Of a DNA stretch of 64,000 bases, positions 46,573 through 57,925 are shown in pieces; position 1 is the first letter of the stretch, and each line of letters begins with the position of its first letter. The DNA comes from Reticulitermes lucifugus (lineage: Eukaryota; Arthropoda; Insecta; Blattodea; Rhinotermitidae), in contig JAKCWW010000250.1 of assembly GCA_026260175.1 (NCBI GenBank), positions 22,234-86,233 of the forward strand. The letters run 5' to 3'. A program made the translations under genes and the position numbers. The notes beneath the pieces are model-generated. The model did not search any database and was not told the origin of the DNA. It saw only the letters and a program-made list of their open reading frames with translations.

Positions 46573-47104
46573 AAAAGGAATTACGAAGACCCAAGACCTC
46601 AGGATCGAATCCTGTTTATCTAACAACAGTGTAAATGAATAATCTTTCTCGAAAAAACCAATAATTTAAAAAAAATAGACAAATTCTTCCGGAGTGAAAT
46701 CTCTTCTCCACTTAAGCAAATTCTAGAGAGGCCGATTAAGTTGCTACACTCAATAAATATATTACGCTAAACTTACAACTTCTTGGGTTAGTTACGCAAA
46801 CAGTTTCGAATGAAGAGGTTGAGGAATACAACGTCACATAAGGTGGGAAGATGGCCATGGCTGAGAAGTTTACGGTATTTGTTTGCGAATAGTTTATTAA
46901 AATATATACAGCCGGATGTCAGGATGCTAGTGAATACTGAACTGAAAACCGTAAGGAGAGTAGTGAATAGTTAACTGAGAACAGTGACAACATTAGTGAA
47001 TAATAAATCGTAAATTCTAGCATGATTGGAGAAGAATAAATTGTAAAACCGTTTGACAGAGGCAGTCGTAAGCTAATTTAATTACTACTGCGGTATTTGT
47101 CAGT

Positions 47105-47175
47105 ATAGTCGTTCACCTGCCGATATTTGAACCCAGACTCCCGAATATGAAGCAGGAGTTCTAACTACGATGAGT
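47105..47175 (-). mobile_element. tRNA-like SINE head
   Basis: Minus strand: TCGTAGTTAGAACTCCTGC, then GTCTGGGTTCAAATATCGG with a good B box (GGTTCAAAT). Related to the piece at 44.2 kb (both contain CTTCAT between the boxes). Confidence 0.55.
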
Positions 47176-47424
47176 GATGAACATATCAGAATTAGATATT
47201 AGGCAATCCTAGCATAACTGCAGGCACTGTACTGACTCCACCGCCGCTGTTGATACTGAGGAAAACAAAGACAAGACTCTATACAAAGAGACGATCAGCC
47301 CAATGTGACTGCTGCACGAAGAGTTGATATTCTTTATAATAACTGGCTAACTAATTAATAACTAACTAACTACATGGAGCAGAATCGTTCTTGAGAAGGT
47401 AACAAGTCTTCAGGCAGAGAAACA

Positions 47425-47610
47425 ATTCCTCTCATTCTATTGATCCCCAAACTTCATTACCATCTCCACAACAGCAAGCCACTTATTCACATCCTGAATC
47501 AGATGAATCCAGTCCACCTCCTCCCATCATATTTGTTTAACATACATCTTAATATTAACAGCTCATCTTCCTCTAGGTCTAGCAAGCAGCCTCTTTTTTT
47601 TCGATATCCT
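47425..47610 (-). pseudogene. LINE ORF2 tail fragment
   Basis: Minus frames give ARPRGR, then AVNIKMYVKQI, a stop, EEVDWIHLIQDVNKWLAVVE and MVMKF, matching GRPRRRWEDNIKMDLKEVG and DWI.LAQDR..W..VVN.VM of the tail family. Confidence 0.65.
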
Positions 47611-49920
47611 TTTACGCTTTATGAAGTGTATTGTTTTATGCGCTTAATTATTCTAGATCGTTAGCTTCTTATTGCACACCCCACCTATCATGATTAGCAG
47701 CAAAGTGAGTTACAGATAACAGCCTGCATTAGTATTGCAGTTCTTCGAAGGGAACACCTCACGCTGTGAATACATCACATTAAAGTGCAAGTCTTTTCAA
47801 AAAGAAGAGTTTTTGTTCTATTAGGAACTCAACCACGCCCCTCCCTTCAAAACTATTTGGCCTAAAGGTACATTTATTTGCACTCAGCTAGACGAATTGA
47901 AGTGGAAATGTAATTCTTCTATGGGTAATTTAAGTATGACGATTAAATATTTTGCCTCGACACTATGAAACTTAATTAAACCAAAAATGTTTAGAAATCC
48001 TTTGATTTCTGCATGAAAGAACCTGAGTTCTTGTGTGTAATTTACAAGAATTTCAGTCTTAAATTGCTTGTATTTTTGTATATGTCTGGGAAGAAAGTTT
48101 CCTTAAGTTTCCATGACAGGAGTATGCATGTCATTACTGTGAATGCTGTTACGGTGTCGTTCTCTAAGTACGATACTAACTAGCCATTCACTAACACAGT
48201 GGATTAGGCTATTGTCATTCTTAAACACCTAATAATCGCTCAGGTACCCAAGAGAGTCTTCAATTCTTATGTAACCAGAATATTTATTGGCAGAGGTAAA
48301 CAGCCCGTCACTGAACCTTATTGTGAGTTAAATAAATTTAGTCTGCACCCTCCCACAATATCTCTTTAAAATCAGTTTTAATATGTACTTTATATCGAGG
48401 TCTGTGATCATTATTTGTGACACCAACCCGAATTTTGTACACCCTCGCTTACGACTCCGATTTCCCAAAGTTATTGTTTTTGTTGGCAACTTGACTGCTT
48501 TTGATCTCGTGTTAGTGGATGCAATCAGCTCATTTTCATTACTGGAAACAACAGAATTGTAGGGCAGAATCTCATAAATACACGGTATTGAAAAAACGTA
48601 TGCCACTGTCGAGCGCTCTCTGAATTGAAACTGTCCTAGTACTTAATGCGTTATTATCAATAAACCACGTTCTTTATTAAAAAATCAAGGGTGCAATTCT
48701 TGACTCGAGATGTAGTTTGTTTGCTTGTAGATAACAAAATAAATGGTATAAGCAATAATATATAGGATTCTCTAATTCTGTCAATAGGACGTTATTAAAG
48801 CGCATGAATAGAATTTAGTAATAAACAATAAACACTGAAATATAACATAAAGTTTAAAAGGGAATTAAGTATACTGGTATAATTAAAATTTGTATTTATT
48901 ATGGCGGTTCTAACCGCAGTACCCCATAGTCCATTATGGTCTAGCTTACATCCAGAAAAGTGTTCGGATTAAACGTCATAATATCCTTACAAACTGTATG
49001 TCGGGTCGACGGTGAAGCGTAAACAGGGGAGTTACATTATTATATGTTAGTAGACATATAGAGTATCTTCGATATGTAATGATATTACGGTTCATGAGAG
49101 ACGTCAAAGGAAAGAAAATTTTAAAAGAAAAAAAGAGTAATATGTGCTCATGTTTTTTTTAATACACCAACAAGGTAAGAGAAATTTGGAAGTTTGTTCC
49201 ACTTTCGTTGCTACGATTCGGTCACGAGGCTTTATATATTATCCTGGAAGGACTGAGCAACACTTTCAAATAACTTATATTCCCTTATAAGATTAAAGAC
49301 TTTTAGGCCTTGGAAGAGGGATGGTTCTCATAATGCTAAAACTGCCACGGAGGTAACAAAGTTAACCAAGCCTAAGATACTTTTCCTATGTACCTATATC
49401 AGAATTTTTAAAAGCTTTAAGCAGCAAGTTTACAATTCTAAACTTAAAGAGCATGGCCTTCCACAGAGTTTCTTCTTTCCATTTACTAACATTTCCTGTA
49501 GAAAATGTAGTTTAAAAGAATAAACTACATTTTAAAAGTGATTTTAATATTTCCTTAGTAACAGTTGCTAGGCGGCGACAATGTAACAACCAGTTTCACA
49601 TCTGTATCCGTATCTTTCATTATGCAGGGTCATAGGATTCCCAGACATTGCTATCGCCTTTTAAATACCGCTTGTGCCAGAATTCGCTTTACCGAGACTG
49701 TGAGTACTGAACTGTGGTTATTTCCAATTGTATTACATTTTGTATTCTCAACAAGGCAACACTGTGGTAACACTAGTTTTTGTTTCTATCAGCTCTTGTG
49801 TTATTGGTGTGTGTCCTCAATTTGCATTTTGTAATCCCTTAAGTACGAATAGAAACTTAACACGACACAGAAAGCTTTTCTTTTGCAAACCTGGTGGAAT
49901 AAAAATAAAAAGGTCTCGAA
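47611..49920. other. unassigned interval
   Basis: No gene or named repeat. An 89-codon frame at 49565-49834 contains a possible exon-like piece (GCAG before 49629, GTGAGT after 49690) without recognisable homology. Confidence 0.35.
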
Positions 49921-49924
49921 AGGT

Positions 49925-50795
49925 AATTGCAGTATTTAAATGAGAAGTTTCCACGTGTCCATCTACAGACCAGGTCAGCAATACATAACTGCAATGCAAG
50001 ATTTAAAGAAGCTGAAAGTTTTACAGGCTTGCACGAATTGGTAACCGATGTCAGCTAGGTCAGAAGAAAATTTACAAATTTTAGCACAACAAGCATTTGG
50101 TCATTGACCTAACAATCCATTAACAGCTTCGAGAGAACTGAAAGTAACACGAAGTATAATACACTGAATGTTACGTTCTCGGGAAATCAAGCCATATATT
50201 CTTCACTTACTGCAAGCTTCGAATGATGATGGGCCAGATATAAGGATAGACTTCTGAGTGGTTCCTGAATATTCAAAAAGTATATCCCGAGTTTAAAAAG
50301 AAGATCCTATGGACAGATGAAGCAGCATCCCAGAAAAATGGAAGAGCACCAAAAGACTATTTTATTTATTGGAGTAATAAAACCCACACCATGTGACAGA
50401 AAAAGAGCTTAATGTTCAGGAGTTAGAATCTGGCAGAATCTGTGCAGCAGGTGTGTTTGTGCCTTTTTACGCCAAAGGCATTTTAACTGCAAACATTTGC
50501 CTGAACTTCTGCAAAGCGTAGTGTTGCCGCAGATCGACTAGCGCCATGCCTTAGGCAGTGTGGTCTGGCAGCAGGTTGAAGCTACAGTCCATTTTGGGCG
50601 AAACTTTCGCGCTTTTCTCAATAAGACATTCTCGATATTAATTGGTCGCCTTGGATTAGTTGATTGGCTACCACGTGCTTCTGACCTATCACGTTGTGAC
50701 TTTTCCATGTGACATATAATCATATACATACATACAAGCCTACTCATATTTTGCAAACGAAGGAACAAATCTTTGCGTAATGTAACAAATTAAAT
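49925..50795 (+). pseudogene. IS630/mariner-type transposase relic, second family
   Basis: Plus frames in order: QYLNEKFPRVHLQTRSAIHN (helix-turn-helix), EENLQILAQQAFGH, FKKKILWTDEAASQKNGR with the first catalytic Asp, VVWQQVEATVHFGRNFRAFL (QQDGAPPHFGRN.R.FL in relatives), then IGRLGLVDWLPRASDLSRCD. The second catalytic Asp has become Val (QQVEA); the first and third acids remain readable. Distinct in sequence from the relic at 6.7-7.7 kb. Confidence 0.8.
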
Positions 50796-50807
50796 GCAAA
50801 AAAAGAA

Positions 50808-50987
50808 ATTGAGAACCACTTGTCTTTTGGACTTTGTCCATCGTCTTGGATAAAATATAAAATATAAAAATCACAACGTTTCGGAAGATGGCTCTTCTTC
50901 CGTTGTAATTTTTATATTTTTATATGTTTATATTTTATACTTTATCCAAGACGATGGACAAAGTCCAAAAGACAAGTGGTTCTCAAT
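50808..50987. mobile_element. 180-bp foldback with hammerhead-like centre
   Basis: Arms 50808-50877 and about 50905-50987 are nearly perfect inverted copies (ATTGAGAACCACTTGTCTTT at the left end). At the centre minus GAAAC (50878-50882) follows a GGAAGA/TCTTCC hairpin. CUGANGA reads CGGAAGA, and the right arm lacks the GAAAC block. Probably two fused, worn units. Confidence 0.75.
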
Positions 50988-51617
50988 GTTATGTATCATC
51001 GTCAGAACCTTTTAGAATTAAAAAAAAATTTGTTCATAAATTTTCTACTCATTGCTTAGGATATGTTAACTGCGCATTGAATGTGGTCGACAAGAGCTTA
51101 ACAATCTGAATAGAGCTCATCGTCTCTGTCTGCTGTAGGTTGGTGGCAAATAGAATGGTGTTTTTGTGTAATGTTAGTGTAGCCTCGGTAGACAGTCTTT
51201 CATAACACTCTATACCTTATTAATTTAAATTTACATCACTATCGTAAAGTAAACGCATTAAGCTCAGTGGCTGTATCTCTTAAATTTTATTGGTCATAAA
51301 TCTGTAGTACATACAAGCATGAAAAGAGGACAAGAATCGTCGGAATATGGAATTCCGTTCAGGAAATACAGCTGCTTAACCTTATGCATTTACTAACCAT
51401 TCACTAATGACGACCAGTTTTCTGTTCGGTGGATTGAGCGTCGAGGATCAACAAAAATGCCTCCGCGAAGCCAAGGAATTCCGCCCGCCTTCTCATGTTT
51501 GATACCAAGAATACAAGACATGAAGATCTTTGTGGTTAGGTAAGAAGGAATACGCTGAGAAACTTCTCTTAAATTTACCCTTTCGGAAATTAATTTTACA
51601 CATTTGCGATATAATAC

Positions 51618-51775
51618 TTTGTAAAGGGAGAAGAACAAAGGAAGGAGGAAAGAAGGAAGAAGAAGAAGGAAAAAGAAAGCGGGATAAAGACGGAGAAGGA
51701 CAAGTTGAAAAGTTGCATGAGAAAGAAAAGGAGGACGGGAATAAGATGAAGAAAATGAAAATAAAAATAGGGGAT
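51618..51775. repeat. purine-rich tract
   Basis: GA-rich on the plus strand over about 150 bp; the Lys/Glu-rich open frame there is compositional. Confidence 0.8.
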
Positions 51776-52096
51776 GATAACCGTCGTTAGTTAGGCGACG
51801 CCATTTAGTCTGGAAAATATGTACCGAGATTTAAGAGGAATTTACTGCCTCTATCGCCAAGGCAGATAAAGGAGACAGTATGTGCCTTTCAAGCGTCGGT
51901 ATGTATGTACCAGACCTTTCGGCATCACATTCCAAACATCAGTAATCTGCACAGTCAGAGTCATGAGCATCTCTGATCTAACGAATTTAAGAAACTTTAC
52001 GTTATTTGTACCGTACATTTTTAATTATACATATCTTATGCAGACAAATGTACACTGTTTTATGTTATCTAACAAAATTTTTATTAAATGCTGCCC

Positions 52097-52131
52097 AACA
52101 TGTTTCTAGCCTATATAAGGCTTATCTTCAG
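52097..52131 (-). ncRNA. hammerhead ribozyme motif, group III, intact core
   Basis: Minus strand: CTGAAGA (52125-52131), stem II AGCC/GGCT with a TTATATA loop, GAAAC (52102-52106), AT, GTT (52097-52099). CCC before and GGG after the core give three base pairs of stem I, the longest seen here. Confidence 0.72.
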
Positions 52132-52250
52132 GGGCTCTTTCGTTGAAATTACAACAGCTGCATTATTGGTATATTATTGGTACATCTAACGATATTTTAA
52201 GAATTTTATATACCAATAATATAGCTGTTGTAATTTCAACGAAAGAACCC

Positions 52251-52285
52251 CTGAAGATGAGCCTTATATAGGCTAGAAACATGTT
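52251..52285 (+). ncRNA. hammerhead ribozyme motif, group III, intact core
   Basis: CTGAAGA (52251-52257), TG, stem II AGCC/GGCT, GAAAC (52276-52280), AT, GTT (52283-52285), then GGGC pairing with the CCC ahead of the core. Twin of the minus copy in the other arm. Confidence 0.72.
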
Positions 52286-52359
52286 GGGCAACATTTAATA
52301 AAAATTGTGTTAAATAACATAAAACAGTGTAAATTTGTCTGCATAAGATATATAGAATT

Positions 52360-53520
52360 TAAGAAAGTTCACATAGCATGACAATCATTGCACAATCATT
52401 CCTTCAGAAATTTGGTGCTCTAGTTACGAGTACTTCCTGTTTTCCATGTATTCTAGCAACAGTTCTACAAACGAGCGTGTATGAATTGCGCAAAGCCTGG
52501 GTGCAAATGCATCTTGGGGCCAAAAGCGAGTATCCATGCAAGCCGAAATGCATGTAGGCCTTCTTGTAGGCCTGAAAGTGTAGTTATAAATTTAGTTGAG
52601 GACTCTCGACATTTTTTTTAACTCTTCGATATCATGTTTCATGAAAATTGGTTAATCAGTTATAGATTTGTTATAAGCGGACAGAGGCAAAGAACTATTT
52701 TAATAGGCGCTCCGTAGTGATGTAAAGGCGCCTGAAATGGAAACAGAACAGATGAACAAAGAGGAATAAAAAGAAGACCACGGCGTGGAACTAATAAAAT
52801 AGCTGGTTTCTGATGTTTTCCAAAACAATTTTTTCAGAAAAACCTGTCACTTCACAAATACGTTTCAAAGTGACAACTTGGTTCTGATGTGGTTAAACAG
52901 AGTAACAGAATTCATGGCACAGGGTGAGGGCAAGACAATTTATCAGTTTTAGGCATAAATTACTCTACCTTACATCTTTACACGGAGATGAGGACTGCTT
53001 TAATGAAGGCCATTAGTGGTTACTGACAGCCGCCGAAACCAGATCCTGTGGCTCTTGGAGTAGCTACATCCACTTGATTCATTATAAGTAGTTACACAAA
53101 CACAAAACCACAGCGTCTCGGCCTTAACAGACCACGTTTGTTTTACGCTGATGCTAACCAAGTCACTTTTAACCTCAACAGAAGAGTCACATTCCTTTGC
53201 AACGGCTGTCAGAGCTTGCTGATGGCAGCGATTTATTCTGCGCCGCAAGCTGAAACCGGACCTGCTTATTCAACTCGTCACTTGACACTGAAATAACATT
53301 TGTGATGCAAAGTTTCAGCTCACAACATTACACAGAGTCTGGTTACAAAGACTGAGGGGCAGTTGCACACATGTTGACGATGAAGCGGGCTTAGCTGTGG
53401 ATTAGAATTGAGCCTACGTCATAATATTGCGCGAATTAGAACCAGTGCCCATTGCGTTAATCCCCTCTGTTCTTGATAGCCTTCAGGTCACACATGATAC
53501 GTAGAAATACGAATCTTGAA
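52360..53520. other. unassigned interval
   Basis: An 82-codon minus frame at 53000-53248 has no domain I can name. No repeat family recognised. Confidence 0.35.
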
Positions 53521-53524
53521 TTTC

Positions 53525-53605
53525 TCTTACAGGCCGCATGGTTCCCCGAAGTTTCGGTGAATTCCTACTAGACTACATGGCGTCACGCCCAGAAGGTAGT
53601 AATCA
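53525..53605 (+). mobile_element. group II element remnant
   Basis: CCCCGAAGTTTCGGTGAATT, then TAGACTACATGGCGTCACGC and CCAGAAG. These are the blocks that follow the ribozyme core in the 26.5 kb copy. The GAAAC block has become GAAGT. A matching minus-strand piece lies at 59281-59315 and another at about 51790-51825. Confidence 0.5.
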
Positions 53606-53993
53606 TCATGGAAATGTATGTTACTAATTAAACGATCTGTGACGGACCAGAATGAAGCGATCTGGAGGTAAAATACGACATGTTATCCTGTTGGTTATAC
53701 GGATGTTACAAGTGACCCGATTGGTTAATTACGGTACAAATAATTAACACAGGGATGAAAATAGAATTCTCATTTCGTAGGCCTCCTTACGATTTAATTA
53801 ATTAACAAGTAACAGTAAACAAATAATACTGAATTCTTAATAAATTAATTCAAACACAGAATTTATTGTTCGAAAACTAGACAATTTTTTTTTCTACAGC
53901 CTTAAACAGAACCAAGAGTTATAAGTAACTATCATTCTAACTCTGTAATACACAAATTTGTGATTTTAAAAAGGGTTTTTGTTATTTGATGTA

Positions 53994-54250
53994 GAGTAAA
54001 ACCTCCATTATCCGAAATAAAAGGGGCGGACACGATTTCGGATAAGAAAAATTTCGGATAATTCGGAAATTCGGCTTGACATGATAAGGTGCAATAAAAG
54101 TAACATTTATTTAGAAATACGTCTTATGTTAATAAAAGTTATGGCACAAGAAAGTGTATGATATTAACAGATACAATCCGTGTTAAAAAAAGGCGTTTCG
54201 GTTAACCTGAGTTTCGGTTAAGCGAAGTTTGTATAACCGAGGTTCTACTG
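53994..54250. mobile_element. pogo/Tigger-like MITE
   Basis: Left end GAGTAAAACCTCCATTATCC and right end (reverse complement) CAGTAGAACCTCGGTTATAC are imperfect terminal inverted repeats. A TA dinucleotide flanks each side (53992-53993 and 54251-54252), the target duplication of this superfamily. Internal TTTCGGATAA-type repeats near both ends are typical. At 257 bp it has no transposase frame, so it is non-autonomous. Confidence 0.82.
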
Positions 54251-54269
54251 TATTAGTTCATTTGCGTAA

Positions 54270-54465
54270 AGGGCTCTGAAGAAAAGCTGAAGAAAGAAAT
54301 CAGTTGGAAGACCTAGGAATAGACAGGCCAATATTATTTCCTGCATCTGAAAGAAATAGGATGGGAAGATGGGGACTGGATTTATCTGGCACAGGATAGG
54401 CTGTTGTGAACATGGTAATGAAATTTCGTGTTCCAAAAATGCGAATTTCTTGACTAGCTAGGTAC
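54270..54465 (+). pseudogene. LINE ORF2 tail fragment
   Basis: Frames read GRPRNRQANIISCI, then MGRWGLDLSGTG, and CEHGNEI with KNANFLTS, corresponding to GRPRRRWEDNIKMDL, DWI.LAQDR and VNTVMNLRVPKNAGNFLTS. It begins within about 20 bp of the MITE's right end. Confidence 0.65.
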
Positions 54466-54817
54466 CTACTAATTTCTTAACGGAGGACAGTGTTGAATGT
54501 AGTTAATTTACCTTAATATTTTCTTACATTTCTACAATTTTTATATTTATTAGTGCGTTTAATTTACCCCGGGGAAAGAACCCTCTACTGACGATTACTC
54601 TCCTGGTGGTTACCGCAGACAGAACCTCAAATCTCGCAACTGATAGTGACCATTGGGTATTAGGATAGGTGAGTCTTGCCAATACCGGACATCGAAATCT
54701 GTTAATCTAGCAAGTGGCCAGTTTAGTGACTAAAATACTTAGCTGATATTGAACTAAATATCGCGTATTCTAACCAGTCACATCATCAGCAGCAGCAGCA
54801 TCAGCATTATCATCGTG

Positions 54818-55172
54818 TAGTCTGTCTTACGACAGGTGCATAGCCGCTTCCAAAGCGAGTTATCCAGACAGAACAATTTAGTGCTTCCTTTTTCAAGTTC
54901 CAGTATCTCCTCGTTTCCATAAGATCATCCAGTAGCTGCTTATGTCTTCTTCCTCGTCTTCCCGGCCCTTTTATCTTTCATTCTACCTTTCTTTCGATAA
55001 CGTATTTTAGAAGGCAGTTCCTACGCAAAATGAGACCAAACCAGTTGTCCTTACTTGGTCTTATTGTAAGTAGAATGCTCGTTTCCTCTCTGACTGTATG
55101 CAATACTTCTTCACCTCTCAAACGATCGGTCCAACTGATCTCCGCCATCCTTCTCCAGCACCACATTTCAAA
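54818..55172 (-). pseudogene. LINE ORF2 tail, FEMWCWRRM type
   Basis: Minus frame: FEMWCWRRMAEISWTDRLR, GEEVLHTVREETSILLTI, NWFGLILRRNCLLKYVIE, then GPGRRGRRHKQLLDDL and CSVWITRFGSGYAPVVRQTT. It is the C-terminal region of another common insect non-LTR endonuclease/RT family. The frame is unusually well preserved (only a stop and small shift near 54975), so it may be younger than its neighbours. Confidence 0.82.
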
Positions 55173-55574
55173 ATTTTTAAGGTCACAAATAAGTTTATTA
55201 AACTTAAATCCTACAGAAGCGCAGGTATATATCGGTATTAATTTTGACACATTTTTTATTATTAAAGACTTTGTAAAATTTCCCAAGTCCGAACACATTA
55301 CCTCACTCATGCACAATTAAAATTGAAATTCTCATTACAATATTTTGAACTACTAAACTTAAATGGAGATTTGAATTATAACACATTTAATGATTGTGAT
55401 AAGTGACTTATGGCCAACTATCCAAAGCGAAAGTTTTCCCTTCTGCTTCTTCATAGCAAGGCCCAAACTTTCGTCTCCGACAGGGAAAATATTACCAGGA
55501 CAATTCCGTGGAGCAAAGTCCTTTTTAAGAAGTTGGTAGTAGCTCAGCTGCTCAATATATTTCCAAGCTTATAT

Positions 55575-55695
55575 GGAAGATGAAAGTTCATTTTGTTATT
55601 CACAAGCGTGTGCAACTGAAACATATCCTTAACCAGTTTAATCCATTATACGATTATACCCTCACAACTTATTTTCGTAATATCCACTTCAACGC
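55575..55695 (-). pseudogene. LINE ORF2 tail fragment
   Basis: Minus frame VDITKISCEGIIV, stop, WIKLVKDMFQLHTLVNNKMN matches DLREIGC...DWI.LAQDR...LVNTVMN. Heavily mutated. Confidence 0.5.
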
Positions 55696-55794
55696 TGAAG
55701 CCACTAAACCTCACTCAGTTTACAGAATAGGCTCTGGCCGCACGACAATATTTCTATTTGTACAACGGGTAGAAATTTTTGCCCTCGCATAATC

Positions 55795-55985
55795 TGTCCA
55801 GTTCTTCTCCTCGGCCCACCTTGCCTCCTATCCAGTGGGCACGGAATTGCTAACAGGCCGAACTGTGGGGTTGACAACTTGCCTGTGCCTACTGCGTAGA
55901 TGATGAATATGTATTTAGTTACCTCCTCTCTTTCCTCGTACGCTTTCACAGCTTGATGCTTTATGAAGCACACTTTTTATGGCAT
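55795..55985 (+). mobile_element. SINE family A, worn
   Basis: TCTGTCCAGTTCTTCTCCTC, CTCCTATCCAGTGGGCACGG, ACAGGCCGAACTGTGGGGTT and CTTTATGAAGCAC keep the family order. Confidence 0.55.
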
Positions 55986-55989
55986 GCTG

Positions 55990-56685
55990 CTTGATATGAA
56001 AGAAGAGGGAGCACTTTTATCTTGAACTTTTAATATTATTCTCTCATATTTCTGATCTAACGGTCAATAACGTTAGATAAAATTCTCCTGATAAAACTGC
56101 AGATATGAGGAACTCCCTAATTTGTATTTGTTATCACATATTTTTCGGATAATGAAGCCATGGAGATTGTGATGGCAGGGGAATGTAGTGCGTGTGGAAG
56201 AGATGGAAAAAATGCATACAAATTTCAGTCGGGAATCCTGATGGAAAGAGACAATGTTTCATATCCAGAGAGAGAATGATTTGCATTTTATTCACTTGAA
56301 TGTGGATACTGAGCAATGTGGACTCTTGTAAACACTAAAATAAATGTTCGGTTTCTTTAAAAGGCAGTGAATGCTTTGATTACCTGAGGGAAAATTAGCC
56401 TCTCAAGAACTCCTTCCCAAGGTGCAGTTTATTTAATTAGAATCATCTGTGTCCCAGTCAAGTTTAGGAGCCGCAAAGTAACCAAATATGTGCGAGCTGT
56501 ATTTGATAGCTACCCCTGAATTTCATTAAGTGAATGCGTTTTCAAGACAACAGGAGAGACATAGCTCTCTTTGTGTCCTACAGCTGTTTAATGAGCCGTA
56601 TGAGAGCAGTTGACATTTCAGAAAGCTCAAGAAACAGTTCTGGGAAATGACACTGTCGATAAAGTAGTAAGATGGGACAAGGTCA
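55990..56685. other. unassigned interval
   Basis: No gene or repeat recognised. Confidence 0.4.
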
Positions 56686-56689
56686 TGCA

Positions 56690-56890
56690 CCACTCACTGG
56701 CTTCTCACTGCGGCGTCCCGGGTTCGCTCTCAAGACTGTCCATGCGGGATTTATTTTGGAAAAATTGGAAAGTGAGGCACGCTGTCTCCAAGTACTTTGG
56801 TTTCCTCTGTCAGTATCTTTGCACAAACGCTCCCACACTCGTTTATTCGTTTATTTGTCATCCAGAGGGTGGACAGTTGACCCAGTACAG
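56690..56890 (+). mobile_element. SINE family B
   Basis: TCACTGGCTTCTCACTGCGG, CCCGGGTTCGCTCTCAAG (B box), CCATGCGGGATTTATTTTGG and AAGTACTTTGGTTTCCTCTG match the 15.1 kb copy in order. Two overlapping open frames here are repeat-derived. Confidence 0.72.
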
Positions 56891-57034
56891 CCGGCAGCTC
56901 CACAGAAACAAAGCCTCACCATGCGACAAGTAATACAAATGCATGGTGTCAATGAAAACAGCATTTTACATGCATGGCAGGAGATTCTGTGACGGCAATT
57001 TCTATCTGAAATTCTTACTCTAGGAGTCGGGAAA

Positions 57035-57310
57035 ACGCAGTTGGTATAGCCGCCAGGTTACAGGCTAGAAAATAGAGAAATCGTGGCTCGATTTTCCACA
57101 AGGGCCAGAGATTTTTCTCTTTTCCAAGTCGTTCAAACCGAATCTGTCACCCACCCAGCCTCCTGTTCAACGGGTAAGGAAGTATTTTCTGAGCAATAAA
57201 ACAGTCGGGATATGAAGCTGGTTACACACTTTCAACTGCCAAGGTTAAGAAACATGGAGCTGTATGTCCATTCCCCCATACGCCTTCATGGTGTGTACTT
57301 TACCCTTCCT
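57035..57310 (+). mobile_element. SINE family A, full-length worn copy
   Basis: GTTGGTATAGCCGCCAGGTT (A-box region), GTGGCTCGATTTTCC (B-box region), AGATTTTTCTCTTTTCCAAG, CACCCAGCCTCCTGTTCAAC, AGAAACATGGAGCTGTATG, and a 3' CCTTCATGGTGTGTAC. It links head, linker and body. Confidence 0.72.
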
Positions 57311-57344
57311 ATTGTAATTTTGCCAGATAGTATAGGAATTTGGT

Positions 57345-57925
57345 ATCGTTTTTAGGCGCGTTCGCAAAATTGCGAAAAGCGACTGTTAGCTTCGTCATGT
57401 CTGTCTCTCTATCTATCGGTAAATCTGTCCATCCACATGGAACAACTCGGCTCCCACTGGAGGGATTTTCATGAAATTTTATATTAGAGGACTTTTCAAA
57501 ATTCTGTCGAGAAAGTTCAAGTTTCATTAAAATCTGAAAAGAATAACGGGTACTTTACATGAAGACATATGTACATTTATGATAATAGGTCGCTGAATTC
57601 TTCTTAGAATGAGAAATATATCAGACAAACATTGTAGAGAAAATAGAAACACACATTTCATGTTCAATAACTTTTTTCACGAAAATCGTGCAGCTTATGA
57701 CGTAATGCGGAAAAATATGGTAGAGCCAGACAGACCACAAAGACAATATAATACGGCGCATGCACTTTGCATGCTGGATAACTAAGGCTACAGACACAAC
57801 ACTTAGAATATGTAATAGTTATTGCATTTCCACGGCAGCAATGGGCATGCGAACGTGTCTCAATATTAGGTTTATACATACATGGCCTGTCTTGTTAATC
57901 TTATGTAGGTTTCCAAATAATACTC
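57345..57925 (+). repeat. dispersed repeat family D, copy 2
   Basis: TTTAGGCGCGTTCGCAAAAT at the left, GGAGGGATTTTCATGAAATT, TACTTTACATGAAGACATAT, AGAAAATAGAAACACACATT, CGAAAATCGTGCAGCTTATG, TTTCCACGGCAGCAATGGGC. Most complete copy. Antisense it reads FHENPSSGSRVVPCGWTDL, then FRNFANAPK. Confidence 0.8.

Larger units (their letters stand above)
52030..52352. mobile_element. 323-bp foldback with two divergent hammerhead motifs
   Basis: Arms of about 146 bp (52030-52175 and 52206-52352) are inverted copies at high identity, spaced by about 30 bp. Each contains a hammerhead-like core, minus on the left and plus on the right, the same divergent layout as at 38.8-39.2 kb though the sequences differ. 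No coding frame. Confidence 0.83.

Noticed and set aside
51530-51790. Lys/Glu-rich 86-codon frame
   Set aside because: Compositional effect of a purine tract.
27786-52285. Penelope-like reverse transcriptase or GIY-YIG endonuclease near the hammerhead motifs
   Set aside because: I looked for it in the flanks and recognised none, so autonomous Penelope elements are not claimed.
56610-56992. Two overlapping 106-107 codon frames
   Set aside because: They lie over a SINE family B copy and share its sequence with non-coding copies elsewhere.
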